Source: Alphaproteobacteria bacterium (GTDB lineage: Bacteria > Pseudomonadota > Alphaproteobacteria > CAAGCB01 > CAG-977). From it: a stretch of DNA of 34,719 nt. Every line of letters begins with the position of its first letter. Positions within the stretch are counted from its first letter, which is position 1. The position numbers were made by a program, and so were the translations under genes. The stretch spans positions 1 to 34,719 of the forward strand of contig CAAGCB010000032.1 of NCBI GenBank assembly GCA_900768185.1, read 5' to 3'. Of the stretch, positions 24,455-32,031 are shown piece after piece. The notes under the pieces are model-generated. The model was not told the DNA's origin. It worked only from the letters and a program-made list of their open reading frames with translations, and did no database searches.

Positions 24455-25328
24455 CACCGTCCTGTCATGGCTGGTTTTGTTTCTGCCTGTCGGATTGGCG
24501 ATCGTTTTGCATGAAATCGCGCACGGGTGTGCCGCGTTATGGTTCGGCGACACGACGGCAAAGCGGGAAGGGCGGCTGTCCCTGAATCCGTTGCGTCATG
24601 TCGACGCTATCGGAACGGTGCTTTTCCCGTTATTGCTGGTGCTGTCGGGACTGCCGTTTGTTTTCGGCTGGGCAAAACCCGTTCCCGTGAACTTCGCGCG
24701 GTTGAAAAATCCGAAAAAGGACATGGTTTGGGTCGCGTTGGCGGGACCGCTGACCAATCTGGCTCTGGCTTTGGCGGCGTTTTTCATGTTGAGCGTGTGC
24801 AGAAACATTCTGCATGTTTTGCCGCCCGCTTTGTTGGCGCGTTTCCTGGTGAACACGGTTATTTTCAATCTGTCCGTAATGGCGTTCAATCTGATACCGG
24901 TTTTGCCGCTGGACGGCGGACGGATTTTGACGGGGATTTTGCCGTTGCCGCTGGCTTTGCGTTTCGCGCGCACGGAAAAATACGGCATGGGAATTATGGT
25001 TTTTCTGCTGATTTTTCTGCCGGCTTTCGGCGGATATGCGGGGATTGATCTGAATTTTGTTTCCGATTTTATGGGGCGGTGCGTTCAAAGCTTGCTGGTA
25101 TATTTGGGCTGGTTTTTCGGTTTAGACGGAGAAAGGAAACTTATGAGTATCGGATTTTTTCAACTGATGGTGATTTTGCTGATCGTGTTGGTTCTGTTCG
25201 GACGCGGCAAACTGCCCGCGCTGGCGGAAGACTTGGGCAAAAGCTTCAGCGCGTTTAAAAAGGGATTGAAAGACGGAGAGGACGACAAGCCGACCGATAA
25301 CCGATCCGAAGAAAACAAGGATAAATAA
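24441..25328 (+). CDS. Site-2 protease (M50)-TatA in-frame fusion
   Basis: Residues 1-234 are an M50 intramembrane metalloprotease of the short site-2-protease type: HEIAH at 24-28, FGDTTAKREGRLSLNP, and LPLDGGRIL (LDGG at 157-160) with several hydrophobic spans. No stop codon follows. The frame continues directly into MSIGFFQLMVILLIVLVLFG, the membrane helix of TatA, plus its amphipathic helix and charged tail (235-295). So the annotated product is a 295-residue M50-TatA fusion. An internal ATG at 25143 with its own AAGGAAA site could also give free TatA. The start at ATG 24441 overlaps nagZ. Both halves retain intact key motifs. No frameshift is visible, though a sequencing error masking a stop cannot be excluded. 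Confidence 0.85.
   Translation: MSALDTVLSWLVLFLPVGLAIVLHEIAHGCAALWFGDTTAKREGRLSLNPLRHVDAIGTVLFPLLLVLSGLPFVFGWAKPVPVNFARLKNPKKDMVWVALAGPLTNLALALAAFFMLSVCRNILHVLPPALLARFLVNTVIFNLSVMAFNLIPVLPLDGGRILTGILPLPLALRFARTEKYGMGIMVFLLIFLPAFGGYAGIDLNFVSDFMGRCVQSLLVYLGWFFGLDGERKLMSIGFFQLMVILLIVLVLFGRGKLPALAEDLGKSFSAFKKGLKDGEDDKPTDNRSEENKDK
25143..25328 (+). CDS. tatA: TatA, possible separate product from an internal start
   Basis: An ATG at 25143, inside the M50 fusion frame, has GAAAGGAAAC just upstream and would give a 61-residue TatA of normal shape: a membrane helix (FFQLMVILLIVLVLF), the hinge FGRGKLP, an amphipathic helix (LAEDLGKSFSAFKKGLKDG) and a charged tail. TatA oligomers form the Tat translocation pathway with TatBC, which are encoded directly downstream. 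A free TatA is expected to be needed, so internal initiation is plausible, but the sequence alone does not show which form is made. Confidence 0.55.
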   Translation: MSIGFFQLMVILLIVLVLFGRGKLPALAEDLGKSFSAFKKGLKDGEDDKPTDNRSEENKDK

Positions 25329-25331
25329 TCC

Positions 25332-25592
25332 GTGTTCGGAATCAGCGGCGCGGAATTTGCCGTCATCGTCGTCATCGCCATGCTGGCGGTCGGACCGAAG
25401 CAGATGCCGCAGGTCTTGCGCGCGTCCGGCAGGGCGTATCGAAAGTTAAACCGATTTATTAAAAAAACGTCGCAAGTCATTGATGATATTATGTATGACG
25501 CCGATAAGATCGCTGACAAAGCCGAACGGGCGCTGAACGGGCAAAATGGGCAAAACGCGGACGGGAAGCAGGGAAAAACAGATGACGAATGA
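25332..25592 (+). CDS. tatB: Sec-independent protein translocase subunit TatB
   Basis: TatB partners TatC in recognising twin-arginine signal peptides. The 86-residue product begins MFGISGAEFAVIVVIAMLAVGPKQMPQVLRASG (motif split here: one membrane helix, then the GPKQMP hinge), followed by an amphipathic helix and a polar Gln/Asn/Gly-rich tail. The GTG start at 25332 is three bases after the TatA stop. The protein is short for TatB, but the conserved N-terminal GISGAEF and hinge support the name. tatC overlaps its end. Confidence 0.88.
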   Translation: MFGISGAEFAVIVVIAMLAVGPKQMPQVLRASGRAYRKLNRFIKKTSQVIDDIMYDADKIADKAERALNGQNGQNADGKQGKTDDE

Positions 25593-26388
25593 CGTTTCGC
25601 CGCCCGACATCGTTGAAAAAGAAGACGATGAAAAACTGATGAATTGGACGGGGCATCTGTCCGAACTGCGCGATCGGTTGTTAAAGACGTTCCTGTTTTT
25701 CACGGCGGCGTTTTGCGCGCTTTATCCGCTGTCAGGCTGTGTTCTGGACGTTTTGATGACACCGTTGGCGCGCGCGACGGGGCAGGTCGGCGGTTCGGGG
25801 CGCGTCATTTTCACGGGCGTGGCGGAAGGGTTCGTCACGCATTTGAAACTGTCGGCTTTCGCCGCCGTTATTCTGACGTTTCCGTTCGCGGCGTTTCAGG
25901 CGTGGCGGTTTATCGCGCCGGGGCTGTATGAACGGGAGCGCGCGTTCGTGCGCCCGATTTTTTTTCTGTCGCCCGTTTTGTTCGCGGCGGGCGGGCTGTT
26001 CGTGTTCTACGCGCTGATGCCCGTGGCGTTTCGTTTTCTGCTGTCGTTTCAGCGGCTGGCGGCGGAAAAGGACGCTTTGCCCGTCGTTTTGGAAGCCAGA
26101 TTAAGCGAATATCTGTCGTTTCTGACCGATTTGATTCTGGCGTTCGGGATCAGCTTTCAACTGCCCGTCGTTTTGGCGGTATTGGGGCGACTGGGGGTGA
26201 TCACGGCGCAAAACCTGCGGGATTTTCGCCGTTACGCGATCGTGTTCGTCTTTACGGTCGCCGCCGTTTTGACGCCGCCGGACATTGTCAGCCAATTCGC
26301 TTTGGCTTTGCCGCTGATGTTTTTGTACGAAAGCGCGGTTTGGTATATTCAATCCCTTGAAAACAAAACAAATCGGGGCTATAAGTAA
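25582..26388 (+). CDS. tatC: Sec-independent protein translocase subunit TatC
   Basis: TatC is the six-helix receptor for twin-arginine signal peptides. The 268-residue product has the N-terminal signature HLSELRDRLL at 25-34, multiple membrane segments (for example FLFFTAAFCALYPLSG and FYALMPVAFRFLL), the periplasmic motif FPFAAFQAWRFIAPGLYERER, and the late GVITAQNLRDFRRYAIV. ATG 25582 with AGCAGGGA upstream is used in place of an ATG 36 bases earlier, and it overlaps the tatB stop. serS follows 25 bp later. Confidence 0.95.
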   Translation: MTNDVSPPDIVEKEDDEKLMNWTGHLSELRDRLLKTFLFFTAAFCALYPLSGCVLDVLMTPLARATGQVGGSGRVIFTGVAEGFVTHLKLSAFAAVILTFPFAAFQAWRFIAPGLYERERAFVRPIFFLSPVLFAAGGLFVFYALMPVAFRFLLSFQRLAAEKDALPVVLEARLSEYLSFLTDLILAFGISFQLPVVLAVLGRLGVITAQNLRDFRRYAIVFVFTVAAVLTPPDIVSQFALALPLMFLYESAVWYIQSLENKTNRGYK

Positions 26389-26413
26389 TAAATTTTTTCT
26401 GCTGGGAGGCACT

Positions 26414-27691
26414 ATGTACGATATTAAATGGATCAGGGAAAATCCCGAATTGTTTGACAAAGGCTTGGAACGTCGCGGGTTGCAGCCCCGTTCCGCCGAA
26501 GTTTTGGAACTGGATAAAAAGTACCGCGCCGCGCAGACCGATTTGCAGGAAATGCAGTCGCGCCGCAACGATTTGTCCCGTCAGGTCGCCGAAGTCAAAA
26601 GAAACGGCGGCGATGCCGATGTGCTGATGCACGAGGTCGGTGCCCTGAAACGCAGTATGGCTGACGCCGAAGAAGACGTTTGCGCGTTGTGCGACAAGAT
26701 CGACGCCGTTCTGAAAACGTTGCCGAACCGTCCCGCCGATGATATCCCCGACGGATTGGACGACACGACGAACCGTGAGATTCGCCGCTGGGGCGAACCG
26801 CGCGAATTCGATTTCAAACCGTTGGAACACGACGAAATCGGCGCCAAACTGGGATTGATGGATTTCGATCAGGCTGCCAAAGTGTCCGGCGCGCGTTTTG
26901 TTTATCTGCTGGGCGATCTGGCGCGTTTGGAACGCGCTTTGGCGCAGTATATGCTGGATATGCACCGTGAAAAGCACGGATATACGGAAATGGAAGTGCC
27001 TTTGATGGTGAACAGTTCCGCGATGTACGGCACGGCGCAGTTGCCCAAGTTCGCCGAAGACCTGTACCACACGACGGACGATTACTGGCTGATCCCGACG
27101 GCTGAAGTCAGTCTGACGAACTTTGTCGCGGGCAAGGCGTTGGACGAAGACAATCTGCCGTTGCGCTTGACGGCGTTGACCCCGTGCTTCCGTTCCGAAG
27201 CGGGCGCGGCGGGCAAGGACACGCGCGGCATGATCCGTCAGCACCAGTTCTACAAGGTCGAAATGGTTGCGATCACCACGCCGGAAAAATCGTGGGAAGA
27301 ACACGAATACATGACCAACTGCGCCGAAGACGTTTTGCAGGGATTGAATTTGCCGTACCGCGTGATGTGCCTGTCCGCGGGCGATATGGGATTTTCGTCG
27401 CGCAAAACCCACGATTTGGAAGTCTGGATGCCCGGTCAGAACAAATACCGCGAAATTTCCAGCGTTTCCAACTGCTGGGATTTTCAGGCGCGCCGCATGG
27501 ACGCCCGCTGTAAAAGCAAAACGCAAAAAGGCACGCGTTTCGTTCATACCCTGAACGGATCGGGCGTCGCGGTCGGTCGTTGCATGATCGCCGTGATGGA
27601 AAACTATCAGCAGGCGGACGGATCTGTTCTGATTCCCGAAGCGTTGCGGAAATACATGAACGGTCAGACGGTCATCGCCGCGAAAAAATAA
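26414..27691 (+). CDS. serS: Seryl-tRNA synthetase
   Basis: SerRS charges tRNA-Ser and tRNA-Sec. The 425-residue class II enzyme has an N-terminal antiparallel coiled coil (about 25-100), motif 2 as CFRSEAGAAGKDTRGMIRQHQF (cut: core RSEAG to RQHQFYKVE), and motif 3 as EISSVSNCWDFQARRM with GSGVAVGR near the end. ATG 26414 has GGGAGG upstream and gives the standard MYDIKWIRENPELFD start; the longer frame overlapping tatC is not needed. The serS position after tatC is the common alphaproteobacterial one. A terminator follows. Confidence 0.97.
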   Translation: MYDIKWIRENPELFDKGLERRGLQPRSAEVLELDKKYRAAQTDLQEMQSRRNDLSRQVAEVKRNGGDADVLMHEVGALKRSMADAEEDVCALCDKIDAVLKTLPNRPADDIPDGLDDTTNREIRRWGEPREFDFKPLEHDEIGAKLGLMDFDQAAKVSGARFVYLLGDLARLERALAQYMLDMHREKHGYTEMEVPLMVNSSAMYGTAQLPKFAEDLYHTTDDYWLIPTAEVSLTNFVAGKALDEDNLPLRLTALTPCFRSEAGAAGKDTRGMIRQHQFYKVEMVAITTPEKSWEEHEYMTNCAEDVLQGLNLPYRVMCLSAGDMGFSSRKTHDLEVWMPGQNKYREISSVSNCWDFQARRMDARCKSKTQKGTRFVHTLNGSGVAVGRCMIAVMENYQQADGSVLIPEALRKYMNGQTVIAAKK

Positions 27692-27707
27692 AAATTCGTT
27701 GACTGCG

Positions 27708-27744
27708 AAAAACACCCCGTTGGCGACAGCGGGGCGTTTTTTTT
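27708..27744 (+). terminator. Rho-independent terminator of serS
   Basis: CCCCG (27715-27719) pairs with CGGGG (27730-27734), extended after one mismatch by C-G and an A run against the T tract (27737-27744). Confidence 0.8.
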
Positions 27745-27949
27745 GCGTTTAAAAAAAATCTTGCCAAACGCGGCGGGTGAACGGCTATCCCTGAATATAG
27801 CGCGCATCGGGTGTCCGGTGCGCCGAGTGCCTGAAAAAGAGGCGCGGAGCCGTCGAAAAGCTCTTGTCAAACCGACGCAGAGATACTGCGCCGTCATCGT
27901 TGCGCGACGATTTGTGCTGCTGTATTTCAAAATGACAAACGACCAAGAC
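27745..27949. repeat. Non-coding stretch with a degenerate interspersed-repeat-like sequence
   Basis: This 205-bp gap holds no convincing gene. Read on the minus strand it shows TTTGTCATTTTGAA, then CAGTATCTCTGCGTCGGTTTG, ACAAGAGCTTTTCGACGG and CTCCGCGCCTC. This order matches, in degraded form, a widespread type of intergenic element (GTCATTCTGA...GAATCTCTGC...GACAAGAGATTCTTCG...GGCTCCG). A small internal hairpin, ATCGT-TGCGCG-ACGAT, is also present. Only one copy is in the window, so the repeat status is inferred. Confidence 0.35.
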
Positions 27950-27980
27950 AAAAAAGCCCTCGCAAAACGCGGGGGCTTTC
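27950..27980 (-). terminator. Terminator of the minus-strand HEGTH protein gene
   Basis: AAAGCCCTCGC (27953-27963) pairs with GCGGGGGCTTT (27969-27979), with one G-U pair. On the minus strand the stem ends in a T run complementary to 27950-27955. Confidence 0.8.
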
Positions 27981-27992
27981 GTTTTAAAACGG

Positions 27993-29129
27993 TTATCGTC
28001 CGTCGTTGCGCCTGACGCGCCGCGCGGCAAATTGCTTCGGAAGATTTTGTTTCGGTTTCGGTGTCGGCTTCGCGGGGCGTTGCAGAACGTTTCCCCTGGA
28101 ATCGACGACGTAAAATTTTTGATGCGACGAGTCTTGTTTTGAAATGGATTTATCCAGCGTCGCGGCGTGCTTTTTCGACAGTTTATCCAAACTGTTATAG
28201 GTTCTTTTCGATACATAGTTGCGTGCGCTGTCCTGAAGAAAGACCGAATCCGCCGCCGTCATATAGGGTTTCCCGTCCAATCGGCAGATGCGGTTGATAA
28301 TTTCGGAAACGGGATAATCAAACTGCAAAATTCCCGCCGCGGCATCGTTTTTTTTGGCTGCCGAAAAAAACGTGTTCAGCGCGTCGACGTATCTGTCTTC
28401 GTATGTTTTGACGTATCGGCGGTTATTGTAATACGCCAGCATCGTGTGTTTGGCGATCGAATCGGTTTGGTCGCCGAACTGTTTGCAAAACTTTTCGTAA
28501 GATTTGACCAGATCGCCGTGTTCGCCCGCAAAAGCGTCGTAGACGGACGCGTCGCCCGACGCTTTCAGTTCCGCCGCCGCAAACAGTTGGTTTTTCATGG
28601 CGTCGGCTTCCATCGCCTTGTTCATGGTGAAATAGGAATGCATGTTCAGATACGGTCCCACTTTGCACCCGTTCGCGGATTGCAGGGCGTGCGTTCCCTC
28701 GTGCACCAGAACGGACGCGATCAGATCGTCGGAACATTCGGGGTTGATGAGAATCTTTTTCAAATCGGGATAGTAGGCGCCGCCCAAATCCTGACCGATT
28801 TCGGCTGAAATTTCGACGGGAATGTTCTTTGTTGCCAATCCGGTCAAAACAGCCGCGCCCGTTTTGGTTTTCATCATGCGTTCGGCGGCGTTTTTCAAAC
28901 GGTCGCTGTCAAATTTCGCAATGACGAAATCCGTTTGCATTTTGGCGGAATCGGCGACCGTTTCCGTTTTGTCGGGTGTTCTTTCTCCGGCGGAAAAGCC
29001 GTCCGCGAAAGTGTTAGCCGGCGACAGCGCCGACAGACCGGCGATCGTCCAGACGACGGCTTTGTCCTTGACGCGGTCAAGGGCGGCTTGACGTTTTTTT
29101 TTCGAAAAGATGTCCGAAAGCAATCCCAT
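27993..29129 (-). CDS. Exported or membrane-anchored HExxH protein (DUF6782-like putative metallopeptidase)
   Basis: The 378-residue protein has a very basic N-terminus (FSKKKRQAALDRVKDK) and one hydrophobic span (AVVWTIAGLSALSPANTFA), then VLVHEGTHALQ with HEGTH at 143-147 and AMEADAMKN (Glu174), the gluzincin arrangement HExxH-x(26)-E, so a zinc peptidase site is plausible. The segment GGAYYPDLKKILINPE before it fits the strand that precedes the active helix in such folds. The C-terminal third is helical, ending in a basic Pro/Lys-rich tail. AAAGGGGGA is well placed before the ATG. I link it to DUF6782-type proteins by pattern only. It is unrelated in sequence to the HELTH trio apart from HExxH. 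Confidence 0.75.
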   Translation of the reverse strand: MGLLSDIFSKKKRQAALDRVKDKAVVWTIAGLSALSPANTFADGFSAGERTPDKTETVADSAKMQTDFVIAKFDSDRLKNAAERMMKTKTGAAVLTGLATKNIPVEISAEIGQDLGGAYYPDLKKILINPECSDDLIASVLVHEGTHALQSANGCKVGPYLNMHSYFTMNKAMEADAMKNQLFAAAELKASGDASVYDAFAGEHGDLVKSYEKFCKQFGDQTDSIAKHTMLAYYNNRRYVKTYEDRYVDALNTFFSAAKKNDAAAGILQFDYPVSEIINRICRLDGKPYMTAADSVFLQDSARNYVSKRTYNSLDKLSKKHAATLDKSISKQDSSHQKFYVVDSRGNVLQRPAKPTPKPKQNLPKQFAARRVRRNDGR

Positions 29130-29240
29130 GGAAAAATCCCCCTTTGATTTTCAATAAAATGATTTTTGCATATTAATCGTTAAGAATCAACGGCTTGATT
29201 TTTAATTCCGTCGTTTCTTTTAAAAATGGAAAAGTGGCGT

Positions 29241-29483
29241 TCAGTCTTCCAGTTTTGTTTGCAGGAACGCCATGAACGCTTTTTCATTATAGGGCGCGTC
29301 GAAACGATCCAGCGCGTCGTCGACGGCTTTGTCGATTTCGCGTTCCGTCGCGTTGTCGTACAGCGTTTTCAGCCGCCGTGTCAGTTTTTCGCGACCGTCC
29401 GCCGTGTTCGGGGCAAAGTCGCTTTCGTTGCCGACATTTTGTTTGTTTTTTATGATCGCCTGCGCTTCGTCCAGCCAAGACAT
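29241..29483 (-). CDS. Small hypothetical protein (80 aa)
   Basis: The 80-residue soluble protein starts MSWLDEAQAIIKNKQNVG and is mostly charged and helical (REKLTRRLKTLYDNATEREIDKAVDDALDRF). AAGGAAAA precedes the ATG. There is no signal peptide or membrane span. It lies 15 bp after the lipoprotein gene that is itself coupled to hydF, so it may belong to that transcript. I do not recognise the family. A link to hydrogenase maturation is possible from position alone. Confidence 0.7.
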   Translation of the reverse strand: MSWLDEAQAIIKNKQNVGNESDFAPNTADGREKLTRRLKTLYDNATEREIDKAVDDALDRFDAPYNEKAFMAFLQTKLED

Positions 29484-29498
29484 CGTTTTTTTTCCTTT

Positions 29499-29762
29499 TT
29501 AAGGTGTTAATTCCATGCCCGTTGCGTAGCATTCCCGCGTGTCAATGTCCCGCGCGGCGATTTCATTGAACGCGGCGGCGCGGATATGTTCGTGCCGCCA
29601 GTTTTTCGTCGCTTGGCATAAATCCTTTAACGGCGCCGACTTCGCCCATTCGCGCGCTTCGACGGGCAGAGCGTATTCGCGTTCGTAAAAAGGGCGTTCC
29701 GCGCGGGAAAACAAAGCGCACCCCGACAGAGCCAAAACAAACGGCAAAAGGGCTTTTTTCAC
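29499..29762 (-). CDS. Small lipoprotein overlapping hydF
   Basis: The 87-residue precursor has a short signal peptide with lipobox LALSGC (cleavage before Cys15), so the mature form should be membrane-anchored. The remaining sequence has two further cysteines (DLCQATKNW and TRECYATG) and no known domain. The start is GTG at 29762, overlapping the hydF stop as GTGA, with GGAG seven bases upstream. This coupling suggests co-expression with hydF. I do not recognise it. Confidence 0.72.
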   Translation of the reverse strand: MKKALLPFVLALSGCALFSRAERPFYEREYALPVEAREWAKSAPLKDLCQATKNWRHEHIRAAAFNEIAARDIDTRECYATGMELTP

Positions 29763-30949
29763 GGCAGATCTCCAAACGGTTTCATTACGCGGTCAAGCAC
29801 GCCCTGCATTGCCGACAAAGCCATGCCGAAGTTCGTCACGGGGACGCCGCGGCGCGCGCATTCGTTCAGGCGGCGCAGGGTTTCCAACCGCGACAGCATG
29901 CAGCCGCCGCAATGCACGACGACTTTGTATTTATCCGGATCCGCCGGAAAGTCGATGCCCGCCGACCATTCGAAACGAATGTCCTTTCCCGTCGCTTTTT
30001 TGATCAGAGCCGGCATTTTAACGCGCGCGATGTCGTCGTCCTGAACGTGATGGGAACAGGCTTCGGCGATCAGGACGGCGTCGCCGTCGCTTAATGCGCG
30101 CAGGCGTTTCGCGCCGTCAAACAACAGTTTTAAATCGCCTTTGTAACGCGCGAACAGCGTTGAAAACGTCGTCAGCGGAACGGTTTCGGGAACGGCGGCG
30201 GCGACGGCGCGGATCAGTTGCGAATCCGTGATAACCAGCGCGGGCGGTGTTTTCATGTTTGCGGCGGCTTTCAAATAGTCTTTGTCGTTTTGCACGACAT
30301 AAGCGAAAGCGTCGGCGTCCAAAATGTCGCGAATGACCTGAACTTGCGGCAAAATCAGGCGTCCTTTGGGCGCGGAGGTGTCGATCGGCGTGACGCAAAC
30401 GACGGTCTGTCCCGCCGAAATCAAATCGCGCACCAGCGCGGGCGCCGTTTTCAAGTGTTTGGGGACAAGGTTTTTTAAAGTTTGCTTCAAGGATTCGACG
30501 CCGTCGCCCGTTTTCGCGCAAACGCCGACGACGGGGCAGGGGACGCCGGAAATTTCCGGACGGGCTTTGTCGCTTTTGTTCACAACCAGCGCGAAAGGAA
30601 TTTTCAGAACCGTCATTTCGGCGATCAGCGCGCGTTCATATTCGCCGACGCCCGATTCGTCCGTTACCAGCAGGGCGATGTCGACTTTGTTCATGACTTT
30701 GCGGGTGGCGGCAACGCGCAATTCGCCGATGCCGTCCGTGTCATCGACGCCCGCCGTGTCGAAAAACGTCACGGGACCGACGGGGATCAGTTCGTAAATT
30801 TTGGAAACGGCGTCGGTCGTCGTTCCCGCCGTGTCGGACACGATGGAAACGGGCTGGTCGCACAAGGCGTTCAGCAACGACGATTTGCCGACGTTGCGTC
30901 TGCCGAAAATGCCGATGTTCAGGCGTTCGCCGCGCGGGGCTGTGGTCAT
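29759..30949 (-). CDS. hydF: [FeFe]-hydrogenase maturation GTPase HydF
   Basis: HydF is the scaffold GTPase on which the di-iron subcluster of [FeFe]-hydrogenase is built with the radical-SAM enzymes HydE and HydG, then handed to the apo-hydrogenase. The 396-residue protein has Walker A GRRNVGKSS (16-24), DTAG (64-67), NKSD (124-127), a dimerisation region, and the C-terminal iron-sulphur ligand set Cys298, His300, His346, Cys347 and Cys350 (ACSHH and VVHCGGCM). AAGGAG precedes the ATG. hydE, hydG and the hydrogenase are not in this window. An adjacent GTGA-coupled lipoprotein gene follows. Confidence 0.95.
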   Translation of the reverse strand: MTTAPRGERLNIGIFGRRNVGKSSLLNALCDQPVSIVSDTAGTTTDAVSKIYELIPVGPVTFFDTAGVDDTDGIGELRVAATRKVMNKVDIALLVTDESGVGEYERALIAEMTVLKIPFALVVNKSDKARPEISGVPCPVVGVCAKTGDGVESLKQTLKNLVPKHLKTAPALVRDLISAGQTVVCVTPIDTSAPKGRLILPQVQVIRDILDADAFAYVVQNDKDYLKAAANMKTPPALVITDSQLIRAVAAAVPETVPLTTFSTLFARYKGDLKLLFDGAKRLRALSDGDAVLIAEACSHHVQDDDIARVKMPALIKKATGKDIRFEWSAGIDFPADPDKYKVVVHCGGCMLSRLETLRRLNECARRGVPVTNFGMALSAMQGVLDRVMKPFGDLP

Positions 30950-31065
30950 GAAAGAAACTCCTTTGCAAAAGAATCGCTTTTTCGTTTCTCTTTATACCTT
31001 TTTTTAGCTTTTATCTGAAAAAATATTTTAAAAAGAATTGCAATTTTTTAGGAAAGTCCGCCGCT

Positions 31066-32031
31066 TTGAAAGCAAAAACGCCTATCGGGATTTTATCGGC
31101 GATTCTGTTCTGTCTGTCGGCGAACGGTGCGGCGGCTGACGTTTTTTTGAATCCGGCAAACAACATGTGGACACCCGAAAAGGTGTTTTCCCGTCCGTAC
31201 GCCGTGCAAAGCACGCCTTTGCCGCAAGTGTGGCAGACGGGGGCGGAAACGCCGCGATTCCGCCGCGCGTGGCGAACCGCGATAACCCCCGAAACAGAGG
31301 GGGAACACGCTTTGCGCCTCTATTCCAAACAAATCGAAGCGAAAGACATGCTGAACGATTTTGACGGAATTACGCGCTATAATCCCGAATCGGATCAAGC
31401 CGAAATCAACGCTTTGTTGCGTGAAGTGTTCGACATCGCGGAACTGTCAGAACAAACGGCGGCGGACGCGCTGAACGAACGGGACGCCGAATGGCTGCGC
31501 GATTTGCGGCTGGCGCGGGAAAACGACGCGGCGGGAACGGACGGTCGTCTGAAACGGCTTTCGGCTTACTTCTCTTTGTTGGACGATTTCGCCGCGGACG
31601 ACATCAGGTTGCGGCGGGTGCTGGCGGCTGTGGACGCGGCGCAAAAAGCCGTCGATTATCGCGAAGTCGAAGAAATGACGCGCCCGATGTTGCGGTCGGA
31701 ACTGGATGCGAGATCCTCTTTCGACGTGTTTGAAACGCAAAATGCGCGGGAGGCGGTCGCGACCGGAGACGTGCTGTCGTTCCTGTTGATCAATGATGTC
31801 GCCGATTTGTCGACGGGCATGAACCTGCTGAACGACGAAGCCGTTTGGTCGGGCGGCGGCTGGTTTGAAAACGCGCCGGTCGACGATTATCGTCCGCGAT
31901 CCGCCTCTTTGCTTGACAGCGGCGACAAAAAACATAAAATTCGGTCAGATGAAGACGTTCCGTTTAAAAAACGCTTTTTTGACATGCTGGAAAAAGCCGT
32001 GAACGGCGATAAATCAAAGGACGTAAAATGA
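31066..32031 (+). CDS. Exported protein of unknown function coupled to the TolC-CADG gene
   Basis: The 321-residue precursor starts at TTG 31066, with AGGAAAG (31050-31056) at suitable distance and no alternative ATG. A signal peptide ends near SANGAAA. The mature protein is predominantly helical and acidic (for example DLRLARENDAAG, KRLSAYFSLLDDFAADDIRL), with no cysteine and no membrane span. The last codon overlaps the next ATG (ATGA), tying its expression to the TolC-like lipoprotein. That makes a periplasmic partner of the channel likely, but this is inferred from position. I do not recognise the family. Confidence 0.72.
   Translation: MKAKTPIGILSAILFCLSANGAAADVFLNPANNMWTPEKVFSRPYAVQSTPLPQVWQTGAETPRFRRAWRTAITPETEGEHALRLYSKQIEAKDMLNDFDGITRYNPESDQAEINALLREVFDIAELSEQTAADALNERDAEWLRDLRLARENDAAGTDGRLKRLSAYFSLLDDFAADDIRLRRVLAAVDAAQKAVDYREVEEMTRPMLRSELDARSSFDVFETQNAREAVATGDVLSFLLINDVADLSTGMNLLNDEAVWSGGGWFENAPVDDYRPRSASLLDSGDKKHKIRSDEDVPFKKRFFDMLEKAVNGDKSKDVK

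Noticed and set aside
27743..28015. A possible 90-residue basic protein in the serS-HEGTH gap
   Set aside because: It crosses the terminator of the minus-strand gene and overlaps its 3' end; composition and lack of a ribosome-binding site suggest non-coding repeat-like DNA.
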